Origin: Kribbella capetownensis
Lineage (GTDB): Bacteria > Actinomycetota > Actinomycetes > Propionibacteriales > Kribbellaceae
Reading direction: 5' to 3'
DNA length: 64,000 nucleotides
Assembly (NCBI RefSeq): GCF_004331485.1
Contig: NZ_SJKD01000009.1
Coordinates: 186,001-250,000 of the forward strand
Under the pieces are notes generated by a model that saw nothing but the letters and a program-made list of their open reading frames with translations, was not told where the DNA came from and made no database searches. Shown here piece by piece: positions 16,407 to 24,454 of this stretch. A program made the translations under genes and the position numbers. The stretch's first letter is position 1, and every line of letters begins with the position of its first letter.

Positions 16407-17220
16407 CTGCCTTCAGGGCGAAGAGGAGCGGAATGCGTGGCGCGTCGTCGGGGAGGCGCCACCAGCCCTCGGCGGTCTGCTTCATGCTGGGCCAGCGGGG
16501 CCACTGAAGAACCTCGGATTCACGCAGGCTGGTGATGTGGAAGCCGGTGGCCGCGAGAGTGCTGACCACCTCGCCCAGCCCGTGCATCCATTCGTAGCTG
16601 GTTTGACGGCCGGGCACCGCGTCGCCGGTGTAGGTGAGGGTCGAGTCGTGGGCGATCGGTCCGCGGCCTTCGAGGTAGTCGGCGCGGATGATCAGGTCGT
16701 CGGACTCGCCTGGCAGCGACACCGGCCGCATCGCGTTCAGTAGTGGGTGAAACTCGACGACGTACAAGGCGCCGCCAGGCTTGAGGAGATCACGGACCAC
16801 ACGCGCCCAGTGCTCCAGATCGGGCAGGTAGCAGAGCGCGCCCTTGCCCGTGTAGACGACGTCGAACCGGCGACCTTGCACCGCGTCCACGGCCTCGTAC
16901 ACATTCGCGTGGACGTAGTCGACCTCGACCTCTGCATCAGCAGCGAGCTGCCGCGCCTCCTCGAGCGACTTGGCTGACAGGTCCAACCCGGTCGTCCGCG
17001 CCCCGCGCCGAGCGAACGCGATGGTCTCTGTCCCCAGATGGCACTGCAGATGCAGTACGTCGCGACCCTCGAGCGGACCGAGATCCTCCCACTCGTAGTC
17101 GGCGAACCAGAACTCCGCCGGCTGACTGTAGAAGCGGCTCGCCGCATGCAGCGGCGCCCGCGCATCCCAGTCCGCCTCGTTGGCGGCCACCATCTGCAGT
17201 GTCTGCGCGTCCAGTCGCAT
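16393..17220 (-). CDS. class I SAM-dependent methyltransferase
   Basis: 275 residues. Motif I appears as VLHLQCHLGTETIAFARRG, followed by TTGLDLSAKSLEEAR (acidic residue for the SAM ribose). FDVVYTGKGALCYLPD is motif IV. This 'LQCHxGTET' variant is a recognisable actinobacterial subfamily; its substrate is not known. The ATG at 17220 is chosen because longer readings run into the His-rich gene. It lies 8 bases downstream of that gene. Confidence 0.86.
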   Translation of the reverse strand: MRLDAQTLQMVAANEADWDARAPLHAASRFYSQPAEFWFADYEWEDLGPLEGRDVLHLQCHLGTETIAFARRGARTTGLDLSAKSLEEARQLAADAEVEVDYVHANVYEAVDAVQGRRFDVVYTGKGALCYLPDLEHWARVVRDLLKPGGALYVVEFHPLLNAMRPVSLPGESDDLIIRADYLEGRGPIAHDSTLTYTGDAVPGRQTSYEWMHGLGEVVSTLAATGFHITSLRESEVLQWPRWPSMKQTAEGWWRLPDDAPRIPLLFALKAVIPR

Positions 17221-17228
17221 AAGCGTCC

Positions 17229-17477
17229 TCAGGCGTCGGAGTCGTCTGGCAGTCGACCGTAGGACAGATCCTTGGCGCGGTCGAACGTATTGCCGTCCGG
17301 GTGATGCGCGTGCGGCAGCGCCGAGTCGGTGTCCAGGTCGAAGCCGACCGCCTCCTCCGAGGCGGTGACGTCGTCCGTCTCCGGATGGTGGTGATGGTGC
17401 GGCAGGTGCTTGCCGAGAGAGTGCAGCAGACCGTGGTGCTCGTCCTGCGGCTCGGTCTCCGGCTCGGTCTCCGTCAT
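17229..17477 (-). CDS. small His-rich acidic protein
   Basis: 82 residues with 12 histidines (HPHHHHHP-type run at about residues 25-32) among many Glu/Asp. No signal peptide, no fold motif. Such composition suggests Ni/Co/Zn/Cu binding or storage, but this is only an inference. It precedes the methyltransferase gene with an 8-base gap and is divergent from the Fic gene. Confidence 0.65.
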   Translation of the reverse strand: MTETEPETEPQDEHHGLLHSLGKHLPHHHHHPETDDVTASEEAVGFDLDTDSALPHAHHPDGNTFDRAKDLSYGRLPDDSDA

Positions 17478-17579
17478 TGCCGGGCTCCTTCGATAGTCGC
17501 CCTGCGACGCCGGGCGGAGGGACTGATCGTGACGCGTTCGGGTGGCCGGCGGGTGAACGCCGCCAGCTTGACCGCAGCA

Positions 17580-17620
17580 TACTCTTGTTCAAGGTTGTGA
17601 AATAAGCTTGAATAAGAGGT
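17580..17620. promoter_or_regulatory. imperfect inverted repeat before fic
   Basis: TACTCTTGTTCAAG (17580-17593) and CTTGAATAAGAGGT (17607-17620) are near-perfect mirror arms in an AT-rich patch ending at the fic start codon. It is a likely operator, perhaps for the winged-helix end of the Fic protein. Confidence 0.5.
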
Positions 17621-18895
17621 ATGGCACGGGTGGAGTTGCATCGGTGGCCTGGGCATCCGGACGGGTTCACCCGGGCCGAGCGGTTGGGCGGGTCGTACGA
17701 GCTGTACTTCCCGGACCCGCTGGTCGGGCGCGAGTTCGACCTGAGCGACGACGTCCTCGCGGCATTGGAGGACGCTGCCGGCGATCTGGCCCGTCTGGAC
17801 GCGACTGCCGCCGTACTGACGAACAGTGAAGCCCTGGCCCGCCTCCTGCTGCGCGCAGAGGCTGTCGGGTCGTCGCAGATCGAGGGGCTGGTGGTCGGCG
17901 CGCGTCGCTTGCTCAAGGCTGACGTACTGCGGGACCGGCAGCGCGACGTCACCGCCGAGGAGGTGCTCGGCGCGGTCGACGCGATGACCTGGGCGACCGA
18001 GTCGGTCCAGGCCGGCGACAAACTCGAGGTCGACCACCTGCTCGAGGCGCACCGCCGGTTGATGGCCCGGTCCCCCACACCCGAGTTCGGCGGCGAGGTC
18101 CGCTTCCTGCAGAACTGGATCGGCGGCCGCTCCCCCGCCGAGGCGTACTACGTCCCGCCGCCGGCACACCTCGTGCCCGATCTGCTGGCGGATCTGATGA
18201 CCTTCGTCCGGGAGTCCCGGCTGCCGGTGCTGGCGAAGACCGCGATCGCGCATGCGCAGTTCGAGACCATCCATCCATTTGCCGACGGCAACGGTCGGAC
18301 GGGGCGCGCGCTGATCCACCTGATCCTGCGGGCCGACGGACTGGTCACACGGACCGTGCCGCCGGTGTCGCTGTCGCTCGCCACGCACGCGATGCAGTAC
18401 GTCGACGCGCTGACGGCGTTCCGGCATGTCGGTCGCGCGACCACCGCGAAGGCTCGGTCGGCGGCGAATCCGTGGCTGCGGATGTTCGCGATGGCCTGCA
18501 GCCACGCGACGGCGGAGGCCGCTCGCTTCGAGCAGACCGCGGCTGAACTGAAGTCGGCGTGGCGCGAGCGAGCCGCGCCCGTCCGCGGCGGCTCGGCCGC
18601 CGACCTGCTCATCGAGGCGCTGCCCGCCGCGCCGGTCCTCACGCTCGCGGCGGCCGCGCAACTTGTCGACCGCTCCCAGCAGGCGACCAACCAGGGTCTG
18701 GCGAGGCTCGTCGAGACCGGCATCCTGCGCGAGATCACCGACGGCCGACGCAACCGCGTCTACGAGGCGCCCGAACTGATCGACGCGTTCACCCTGCTCG
18801 AACGGCGCTTCGCCAGCCCGGCCGCGGACACCCGGATCGAGCCACCTAGCAGACCAGTTCCATCGAGGCCAGCACCAACACGCCACGCACATTGA
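17621..18895 (+). CDS. Fic-family protein (AMP transferase) with C-terminal winged helix
   Basis: 424 residues. The catalytic Fic loop HPFADGNGRTGR is complete (His218, Asp222, Arg226). The N-terminal helix has the self-inhibition motif SSQIEG (residues 84-89), so the enzyme is expected to be held inactive until this Glu is displaced. The N-terminal Fic/DOC_N part spans about 10-120. The C-terminal part (about 330-405) has a helix-turn-helix pattern, LAAAAQLVDRSQQATNQGLARLV, as in FicD-like regulators. Family activity is AMPylation (or another NMP transfer) of protein side chains. The target is unknown. Confidence 0.9.
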   Translation: MARVELHRWPGHPDGFTRAERLGGSYELYFPDPLVGREFDLSDDVLAALEDAAGDLARLDATAAVLTNSEALARLLLRAEAVGSSQIEGLVVGARRLLKADVLRDRQRDVTAEEVLGAVDAMTWATESVQAGDKLEVDHLLEAHRRLMARSPTPEFGGEVRFLQNWIGGRSPAEAYYVPPPAHLVPDLLADLMTFVRESRLPVLAKTAIAHAQFETIHPFADGNGRTGRALIHLILRADGLVTRTVPPVSLSLATHAMQYVDALTAFRHVGRATTAKARSAANPWLRMFAMACSHATAEAARFEQTAAELKSAWRERAAPVRGGSAADLLIEALPAAPVLTLAAAAQLVDRSQQATNQGLARLVETGILREITDGRRNRVYEAPELIDAFTLLERRFASPAADTRIEPPSRPVPSRPAPTRHAH

Positions 18896-18921
18896 CTTTC
18901 TTCTCCCGAGCGAGCGAGAAT

Positions 18922-18937
18922 TCGAACATATGTTCGA
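18922..18937. promoter_or_regulatory. LexA (SOS) box
   Basis: TCGAACATATGTTCGA is a perfect 16-bp palindrome. It matches the actinobacterial/Gram-positive SOS-box consensus CGAAC-N4-GTTCG exactly. It is 15 bases upstream of the DinB-family start. Confidence 0.85.
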
Positions 18938-18951
18938 TCGTACAGGGAGAC

Positions 18952-19536
18952 ATGATGCCAGAGCCGTTCGACTGGGACATCCTGCACCGGCCATCGGCGA
19001 TGGCGATGGTCCGGGGCCAACTCGGCTTCAGCTGGATGGTGCTGTCCGGCCGGCTCGCGCAGTTGACCGACGACCAGTACTTCTGGCGGCCGAGCAGCGA
19101 GGCGCTGACCGTCGTACGCCGCCACTACACCGGGCGGTTCCGATCACTCGGGTCCGGCGAGTGGGTCGCGCAGTGGCCCGACGAGCCGGACCATCGCGGG
19201 CCGCGCACGATCGCCTGGCTGATCGCGCATCTGACCGAGACGTTCTTCGAGCGCTGGGAGTGGACCTTCGGGGCGAGCCAGCAGGGACGGGCGGACATCA
19301 ACCTGCACGGCAACGCACGGGACGCGGTCGCGTGGCTGACACATTGGGTCGAGGCCTGGCAGGACGCGATCGCCACCCTGGACGAGGAGCAGGTGATGAC
19401 GGTCGGCCTCAGCCAGGCGACCGAGTTGGACGCCGGCGAGCCGTTCGGTCACGTCGTACTGCGGCTGAATCGCGAGCTGATCCATCACGGCTCGGAGATC
19501 ATGACACTCCAGGATCTCTACGCGGTCGCGGCGTGA
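18952..19536 (+). CDS. DinB/YfiT-superfamily four-helix-bundle protein
   Basis: 194 residues from ATG 18952 (MMPEPFDWD), after GGGAGA. The longer reading from 18892 would translate the SOS box. The DinB_2 pattern includes AWLIAHLTETFFERWEW near the middle and LNRELIHHGSEIMTLQDLY at the end, supplying the His residues of the usual metal site. The superfamily contains thiol transferases and DNA-damage-induced proteins (founding member B. subtilis DinB). The LexA box gives direct support for damage induction here. It is not related to DNA polymerase IV. Confidence 0.85.
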   Translation: MMPEPFDWDILHRPSAMAMVRGQLGFSWMVLSGRLAQLTDDQYFWRPSSEALTVVRRHYTGRFRSLGSGEWVAQWPDEPDHRGPRTIAWLIAHLTETFFERWEWTFGASQQGRADINLHGNARDAVAWLTHWVEAWQDAIATLDEEQVMTVGLSQATELDAGEPFGHVVLRLNRELIHHGSEIMTLQDLYAVAA

Positions 19537-19549
19537 GATTCGGGCGAGA

Positions 19550-19597
19550 ACCACAACATGTGCGACACGCGGCGTGGCGCTACCACAAGATCTAGGG
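19550..19597 (-). promoter_or_regulatory. tandem NrdR-like boxes upstream of nrdAB
   Basis: Two related sites, ACCACAACATGTGCGA (19550-19565) and ACCACAAGATCTAGGG (19582-19597), have starts 32 bp apart, i.e. three helical turns. Read on the minus strand the second gives CTAGATCTTG, fitting the NrdR-box core CwAnATnTwG. A third similar sequence is at 19643-19658. A TAGCAT -10-like hexamer follows at 19607-19612. NrdR is the ATP-cone repressor of RNR genes. Confidence 0.6.
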
Positions 19598-19619
19598 GCG
19601 GCGACCTAGCATCACTACT

Positions 19620-19752
19620 GCTGGTGGTTCGGGGTGGTCGGCACCACAAGATGTGGGTCACTCCGAGGCAACAGGGGAATCCGGTGCGAGTCCGGAGCTG
19701 CCCCGCAACGGTGAGCGGAAGCCTTCCGCGAGTCCGGATACCTGCCACCGGC
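19620..19752 (+). ncRNA. cobalamin riboswitch upstream of nrdAB
   Basis: The adenosylcobalamin aptamer core is clear: GGGAATCCGGTGCGAGTCCGG, then GCTGCCCCGCAACGGT, and the B12 box AGTCCGGATACCTGCC at 19731-19746. GCTGGTGG (19620-19627) can close the P1 helix with CCACCGGC (19745-19752). A GC hairpin, CGTGCACC/GGTGCACG (19754-19772), directly follows and may be the expression platform. Cobalamin binding normally switches such genes off, which here spares the B12-independent RNR when a B12-dependent class II enzyme can work. Confidence 0.92.
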
Positions 19753-19896
19753 GCGTGCACCGCCGGTGCACGTGGTCCGAGACCTCGCGGGTGGGTCGCA
19801 GGGCGTGGCGGCAGTGTTCCCGGCCGGTGCTGCCGGCCCCGTCGTGCGCCCCTCCGCGTGGCTCCGGTCCTCCGAACTCGTTTGGAGACAACACCT

Positions 19897-22722
19897 GTGA
19901 CGATTGCTTCCTCATCCCGGGCGGCCACAGCCGACCAGTCGATCCAGCTGACCGTCGTACGCCGCGACGGCGGCCACACCGGTTTCGACCAGACCAAGAT
20001 CTCGGTCGCCATGACCAAGGCGTTCCTCGCCGTCGAGGGCGCCGAGGCGGCCGCCACCCACCGGGTCCGTGACCTGGTGACCGACCTGACCGGCCGGGTC
20101 GTCGAGGCCCTGACCAGCCGCGGCCTCCGCCACCATCATGCCCGTCGCAGCGTGCAGGTCGAGGACATCCAGGACCAGGTCGAGCTGGCGCTGATGCGCG
20201 CCGGCGAGCACCAGGTCGCCCGTGCGTACGTCCTCTACCGCGAGGAGCGCACCAAGGCCCGCACCCCGGCCGATCCATCCGGCATCACCGACAAGCCCGC
20301 GCTCACCGTCCGCGCGGCCGACGGCAGCACGGCGCCACTCGACGTCGACCGGCTGCGCGTGATCGTCGCGGAGGCGGCCGCGGGTCTGGACGCGGTCGAC
20401 CCCGAGCTGATCCTCGACGAGACCCTCGGCTCCTGCTACGACGGAATCGCGCAGCACGAGGTCGAGCTCGCGCTGGTGATGGCCGCCAGGTCGTACGTCG
20501 AGGCCGAGCCGCAGTACAGCTTCGCGGCGTCCCGGCTGCTGCTCGACCAGATCCGTCGCGAGGCGCTCGGCCGGGTCCACGGTGAGCCGCGGCAGGCCAG
20601 CCAGGCCGACATGACCGACGCGTACGCGGACTACTTCCCGCGCTACATCCAGCTCGGCATCGAGGCGGGACAACTCGACCCGGAGCTGGCCAACTTCGAC
20701 CTCGACCGGCTCGCCGCCGCGATCCGGCCCGAGCGCGACCTGGACTTCACCTTCCTCGCCCTGCAGACCCTCTACGACCGCTACCTGCTGCACATCGACA
20801 AGGTGCGGTTCGAGCTGCCGCAGGCGTTCTTCCTGCGGGTCGCGATGGGGATGGCGCTGCGCGAGGACGACCGCGAGGCGCGGGCGCTGCAGTTCTACGA
20901 GCTGCTCAGCGCGTTCCGGTTCATGTCGTCCACCCCGACGCTGTTCAACTCCGGCACCACCCGGCCGCAGCTGTCGTCCTGCTTCCTGACCACGGTCGAG
21001 GACGACCTGGCCGGCATCTTCCACGGCATCCGCAACAACGCCATGCTGGCGAAGTACTCCGGCGGCCTCGGCAACGACTGGACCCCGGTGCGCGGCATCG
21101 GCGCCAAGATCCGCGGGACCAACGGCGAATCGCAAGGCGTCGTCCCCTTCCTGAAGATCGCCAACGACACCGCGGTAGCTGTGAATCAAGGAGGAAAACG
21201 CAAGGGCGCGGTGTGCGCGTACCTGGAGACCTGGCACGTTGACATCGAGGAGTTCCTCGACCTGCGGAAGAACACCGGCGACGAGCGCCGGCGTACGCAC
21301 GACATGAACACGGCGAACTGGGTGCCGGACCTGTTCCTGCAGCGGGTCGAGGCAGGCGGCGAGTGGACGCTGTTCTCGCCCGACGAGGTGCCCGACCTGC
21401 ACGATCTGTACGGCGCGGAGTTCGCCGAGGCGTACAGCAGGTACGAGGCGGCGGCCGATCGTGGTGAGCTCCGGGTGTTCAAGCGGGTCAAGGCGGTCGA
21501 CCTGTGGCGGCGGATGCTGACCGTGCTGTTCGAGACCGGTCATCCGTGGATCACCTTCAAGGACGCGTGCAACCTGCGCTCGCCGCAGCAGCACGACGGC
21601 GTCGTCCACTCGTCGAACCTGTGCACTGAGATCACCCTGAACACGACCGTCGACGAGACCGCGGTCTGCAACCTCGGTTCGGTCAACCTGGTCGCGCACC
21701 TGACCGAGGACGGGCTGGACGCCGACCTGCTCCGCGAGACGGTGAAGACCGCGGTCCGGATGCTCGACAACGTCATCGACGTGAACTTCTACACCACCGC
21801 GGAGTCGGAGCGGGCCAACCAGCGGCACCGCCCTGTCGGCCTCGGGCTGATGGGGTTCGCCGACGCACTGTTCGCGCTGCGGATCCCCTACTCCTCCGAC
21901 GCCGCCGTGGCCTTCGCCGACAGGTCGATGGAGCAAATCAGCTACCACGCGATCGAGGCGTCCAGCGACCTCGCGGCCGAGCGCGGCCGCTACTCGTCGT
22001 ACGACGGTTCGCTGTGGAGCCAGGGAATCCTGCCGATCGACTCGCTCGAGCTGCTCAAGACTGCGCGCGACGGCGACCTGATCGTTGACCAGAGCAAGCA
22101 ACTCGACTGGGACGCGCTCCGCCAGAAGGTGCTGCGGGACGGCCTGCGGAACTCGAACGTGATGGCGATCGCGCCGACCGCGACGATCTCCAACATCTGC
22201 GGGGTGAGCCAGTCGATCGAGCCGACGTACAGCAACCTGTTCGTGAAGTCGAACATGTCGGGTGAGTTCACCGTCGCGAACCCGTACCTCGTGGCCGACC
22301 TGAAGGCGCGCGGGCTGTGGGACCAGGTGATGGTGTCCGACCTCAAGTACCACGACGGCATCCTGGCGGGGATCGAGCGGATCCCGGCCGACCTGCGCGA
22401 GTTGTACGCGACGGCCTTCGAGATCGACCCGATGTGGCTGGTCAAGGCGGCGTCGCGGCGGCAGAAGTGGATCGACCAGTCGCAGTCGCTCAACCTCTAC
22501 ATGGCCGCGCCGTCGGGCCGCGCGCTGGACGAGCTCTACAGGTCGACATGGCGGTATGGACTCAAGACGACCTATTACCTGCGTTCCCAGTCAGCGACCC
22601 ATGTGGAGAAGTCCACACTGCAAGGGACGGACGGCCGGCTGAACGCCGTACCGGTTGCGCTTCCCGAACCCAGCGGAGCTGTCTGCGCGATCGACGACCC
22701 GGACTGCGAGGCCTGCCAGTGA
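19897..22722 (+). CDS. nrdA: class I ribonucleoside-diphosphate reductase, alpha subunit
   Basis: 941 residues from GTG 19897, which follows TTGGAG; upstream codons belong to the riboswitch leader. NrdA reduces ribonucleoside diphosphates. Two ATP-cone domains lie in tandem (about residues 10-115 and 125-225), giving dATP/ATP activity control. The active-site triad is in NLCTEITLN (Asn-Cys-Glu); SSCFLT and CNLGSVNL hold the substrate cysteines. The C-terminal redox pair is CEAC in the last 5 residues. It is translationally coupled to nrdB (GTGA). Partner features place the pair in class Ic. Confidence 0.96.
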   Translation: MTIASSSRAATADQSIQLTVVRRDGGHTGFDQTKISVAMTKAFLAVEGAEAAATHRVRDLVTDLTGRVVEALTSRGLRHHHARRSVQVEDIQDQVELALMRAGEHQVARAYVLYREERTKARTPADPSGITDKPALTVRAADGSTAPLDVDRLRVIVAEAAAGLDAVDPELILDETLGSCYDGIAQHEVELALVMAARSYVEAEPQYSFAASRLLLDQIRREALGRVHGEPRQASQADMTDAYADYFPRYIQLGIEAGQLDPELANFDLDRLAAAIRPERDLDFTFLALQTLYDRYLLHIDKVRFELPQAFFLRVAMGMALREDDREARALQFYELLSAFRFMSSTPTLFNSGTTRPQLSSCFLTTVEDDLAGIFHGIRNNAMLAKYSGGLGNDWTPVRGIGAKIRGTNGESQGVVPFLKIANDTAVAVNQGGKRKGAVCAYLETWHVDIEEFLDLRKNTGDERRRTHDMNTANWVPDLFLQRVEAGGEWTLFSPDEVPDLHDLYGAEFAEAYSRYEAAADRGELRVFKRVKAVDLWRRMLTVLFETGHPWITFKDACNLRSPQQHDGVVHSSNLCTEITLNTTVDETAVCNLGSVNLVAHLTEDGLDADLLRETVKTAVRMLDNVIDVNFYTTAESERANQRHRPVGLGLMGFADALFALRIPYSSDAAVAFADRSMEQISYHAIEASSDLAAERGRYSSYDGSLWSQGILPIDSLELLKTARDGDLIVDQSKQLDWDALRQKVLRDGLRNSNVMAIAPTATISNICGVSQSIEPTYSNLFVKSNMSGEFTVANPYLVADLKARGLWDQVMVSDLKYHDGILAGIERIPADLRELYATAFEIDPMWLVKAASRRQKWIDQSQSLNLYMAAPSGRALDELYRSTWRYGLKTTYYLRSQSATHVEKSTLQGTDGRLNAVPVALPEPSGAVCAIDDPDCEACQ

Positions 22723-23771
22723 CGACCGGATTGGGAGAGATCGCCGTCGGGGCGTCCCGGGTCGAGGTCGCCGACAAGGCGATGATCAACGCCCGGGCGG
22801 ACGTGAACCAGTTGCTGCCGCTGAAGTACCGGTGGGCCTGGGAGAAGTACCTTGCCGCCTGCAACAACCACTGGATGCCGACCGAGGTGTCCATGCAGGC
22901 CGACATCTCGTTGTGGAAGTCGAAAGACGGCCTGACCGAGGACGAGCGGATGATGCTGAAGCGCAACCTCGGCTTCTTCGCCACCGCGGAGTCTCTGGTC
23001 GCGAACAACATCGTCCTGGCCGTGTACCGGCAGCTGACGAACCCCGAATGCCGGCAGTACCTGCTGCGCCAGGCGTTCGAGGAGGCCGTGCACACGCACA
23101 CCTTCCAGTACATCTGTACGTCGCTCGGCCTGGACGAGGGCGAGCTGTTCAACATGTACCGCGAGGTGCCGTCGATCTCGGACAAGGACGCCTGGGCGCT
23201 GAAGTACACCCAGCACCTGGAGGACCCGGACTTCCGGACCGGAACGCCGGAGACCGATACGGCGTTCCTGCGCGACCTGATCGCGTTCTACGTGGTGTTC
23301 GAGGGGATGTGGTTCTACACCGGGTTCGCGCAGATCCTGTCGCTGGGCCGGCGGAACAAGATGGTCGGCATCGCCGAGCAGTACCAGTACATCCTGCGCG
23401 ACGAGTCGATCCACCTGAACTTCGGCATCGACTGCATCAACCAGATCAAGCAGGAGAACCCGCACCTGTGGACGGCGCGGTTCCAGGCCGAGGTGCGGCA
23501 GATGCTCACCGAAGCGTGTGAGCTGGAGGTCGCCTACGGCCGCGCGACGATGCCGAACGGCATGCTCGGCCTGACCGCGGAGCTCTGCGAGCAGTACATG
23601 CACTTCGTCACCGACCGCCGCGCTGAGCAGATCGGCCTCGCCCCCATCTTCGGCGAGACCCGCAACCCGTTCGGCTGGATGTCAGAAGTCATGGACCTGA
23701 AGAAGGAGAAGAACTTCTTCGAAACCCGCGTCATCGAGTACCAGTCCTCGAGCGGACTGAGCTGGGACTGA
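22719..23771 (+). CDS. nrdB: ribonucleotide reductase beta subunit, class Ic (Mn/Fe) type
   Basis: 350 residues. The metal ligands align at fixed spacing with known R2 proteins: Glu91 (in TAESLV), Glu122 and His125 (EAVH), Glu195 (FEGMW), Glu229 and His232 (RDESIH). The radical-tyrosine position, seven residues after Glu122, is Phe129. The first ligand is Glu rather than Asp. Both are the marks of Chlamydia-type class Ic NrdB, which uses a Mn(IV)/Fe(III) cofactor in place of a tyrosyl radical. All positions are offset by +2 from my recollection of the Chlamydia trachomatis numbering. It generates the thiyl radical in NrdA. Confidence 0.94.
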   Translation: MTTGLGEIAVGASRVEVADKAMINARADVNQLLPLKYRWAWEKYLAACNNHWMPTEVSMQADISLWKSKDGLTEDERMMLKRNLGFFATAESLVANNIVLAVYRQLTNPECRQYLLRQAFEEAVHTHTFQYICTSLGLDEGELFNMYREVPSISDKDAWALKYTQHLEDPDFRTGTPETDTAFLRDLIAFYVVFEGMWFYTGFAQILSLGRRNKMVGIAEQYQYILRDESIHLNFGIDCINQIKQENPHLWTARFQAEVRQMLTEACELEVAYGRATMPNGMLGLTAELCEQYMHFVTDRRAEQIGLAPIFGETRNPFGWMSEVMDLKKEKNFFETRVIEYQSSSGLSWD

Positions 23772-23782
23772 CCCCGGGTACG

Positions 23783-23820
23783 ACGCGAGCCGGGCAGCGC
23801 AACGGCTGCCCGGCTCGCGT
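23783..23820. terminator. strong terminator after nrdB
   Basis: ACGCGAGCCGGGCAGC / GCTGCCCGGCTCGCGT, a perfect 16-bp stem with a 6-base loop, between convergent genes. Confidence 0.85.
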
Positions 23821-23865
23821 GTCCTACCCGCGGTCTACGCGGGGCTCGCGTGTCCTGCCTTCGGT

Positions 23866-24444
23866 CTAGGCGGGGAGCTTGGCGAGGATGTCGGCGGTGG
23901 TGCCGGTCTCGCCGAGGCGGGGGAAGATGTAGGTGGTGGCGTGGAGGTGGGAGTCGGCGCTGAGGTCCGTCATCGCGTCGGTGGCGAGGGTGACGTGGTA
24001 GCCGTGCTCATGGGCGGCGCGGGCGGTCGACTCGACACCGAAGCTGGTGGCCACGCCAGTCAGGACGATCTGGGTGATGCCGCGGCGGCCCAGGTGGACG
24101 TCGAGGTCGGTGCCGTGGAAGGCGCCCCAGTTCCGCTTGGTCACCACGGTGTCCTCGGGGTGACCGGCCAACTGCGGGACGATCTGGTCGGCGTCGGCGG
24201 GCGGCGTACCGGTCGCGCGGGTCGGTTGCTCGGTCCGGCCTGGTATCCGGTCCGCACCGTCCGCGCGGAAGCTGGCGCGGACCAGGAACACCGGGAGGCC
24301 GCGCTTGCGGAAGGCGTCGGCAAGCTCCGCCGTCCGGGTGATGACGTCGGCGGTCGGGTACGGCGCACCGGGGATCGCGGTGATGCCGTTCTGCAGGTCG
24401 ATCACAACGAGGGCGGTGTTCGGGTCAAAAGTGGTGACGGGCAC
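23866..24444 (-). CDS. isochorismatase-like hydrolase lacking the catalytic Cys
   Basis: 192 residues, GTG start after GAGAGG. The isochorismatase fold shows VVIDLQNG (catalytic Asp) and VTKRNWGAF (catalytic Lys). The third triad residue, normally Cys in G(V)xTxxCV, reads GVATSFGVESTARAA, so it is Phe-Gly. That resembles EntB/PhzD-type isochorismatases, which have no nucleophilic Cys, rather than nicotinamidases. It lies 10 bases after the MFS gene and is likely in its operon under MarR control. Confidence 0.85.
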   Translation of the reverse strand: MPVTTFDPNTALVVIDLQNGITAIPGAPYPTADVITRTAELADAFRKRGLPVFLVRASFRADGADRIPGRTEQPTRATGTPPADADQIVPQLAGHPEDTVVTKRNWGAFHGTDLDVHLGRRGITQIVLTGVATSFGVESTARAAHEHGYHVTLATDAMTDLSADSHLHATTYIFPRLGETGTTADILAKLPA

Positions 24445-24454
24445 GACGGGCCTC

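Noticed and set aside
17229..17477. FicA-type antitoxin for the Fic protein
   Set aside because: The inhibitory S-x-x-x-E-G motif is inside the Fic protein itself, and the His-rich protein lacks it and is divergently transcribed.
19912..22353. 813-codon open frame antisense to nrdA
   Set aside because: It mirrors nrdA codon structure, has low-complexity Arg/Val/Leu composition and no motif. Such antisense frames are expected in high-GC genes.
22719..23771. Class Ia NrdB with tyrosyl radical
   Set aside because: Phe occupies the radical position and the first ligand is Glu, which excludes the standard form.
23814..23870. Direct repeat GCTCGCGTGTCCT as an insertion footprint
   Set aside because: Only two short copies next to a terminator, with no terminal inverted repeats or transposase.
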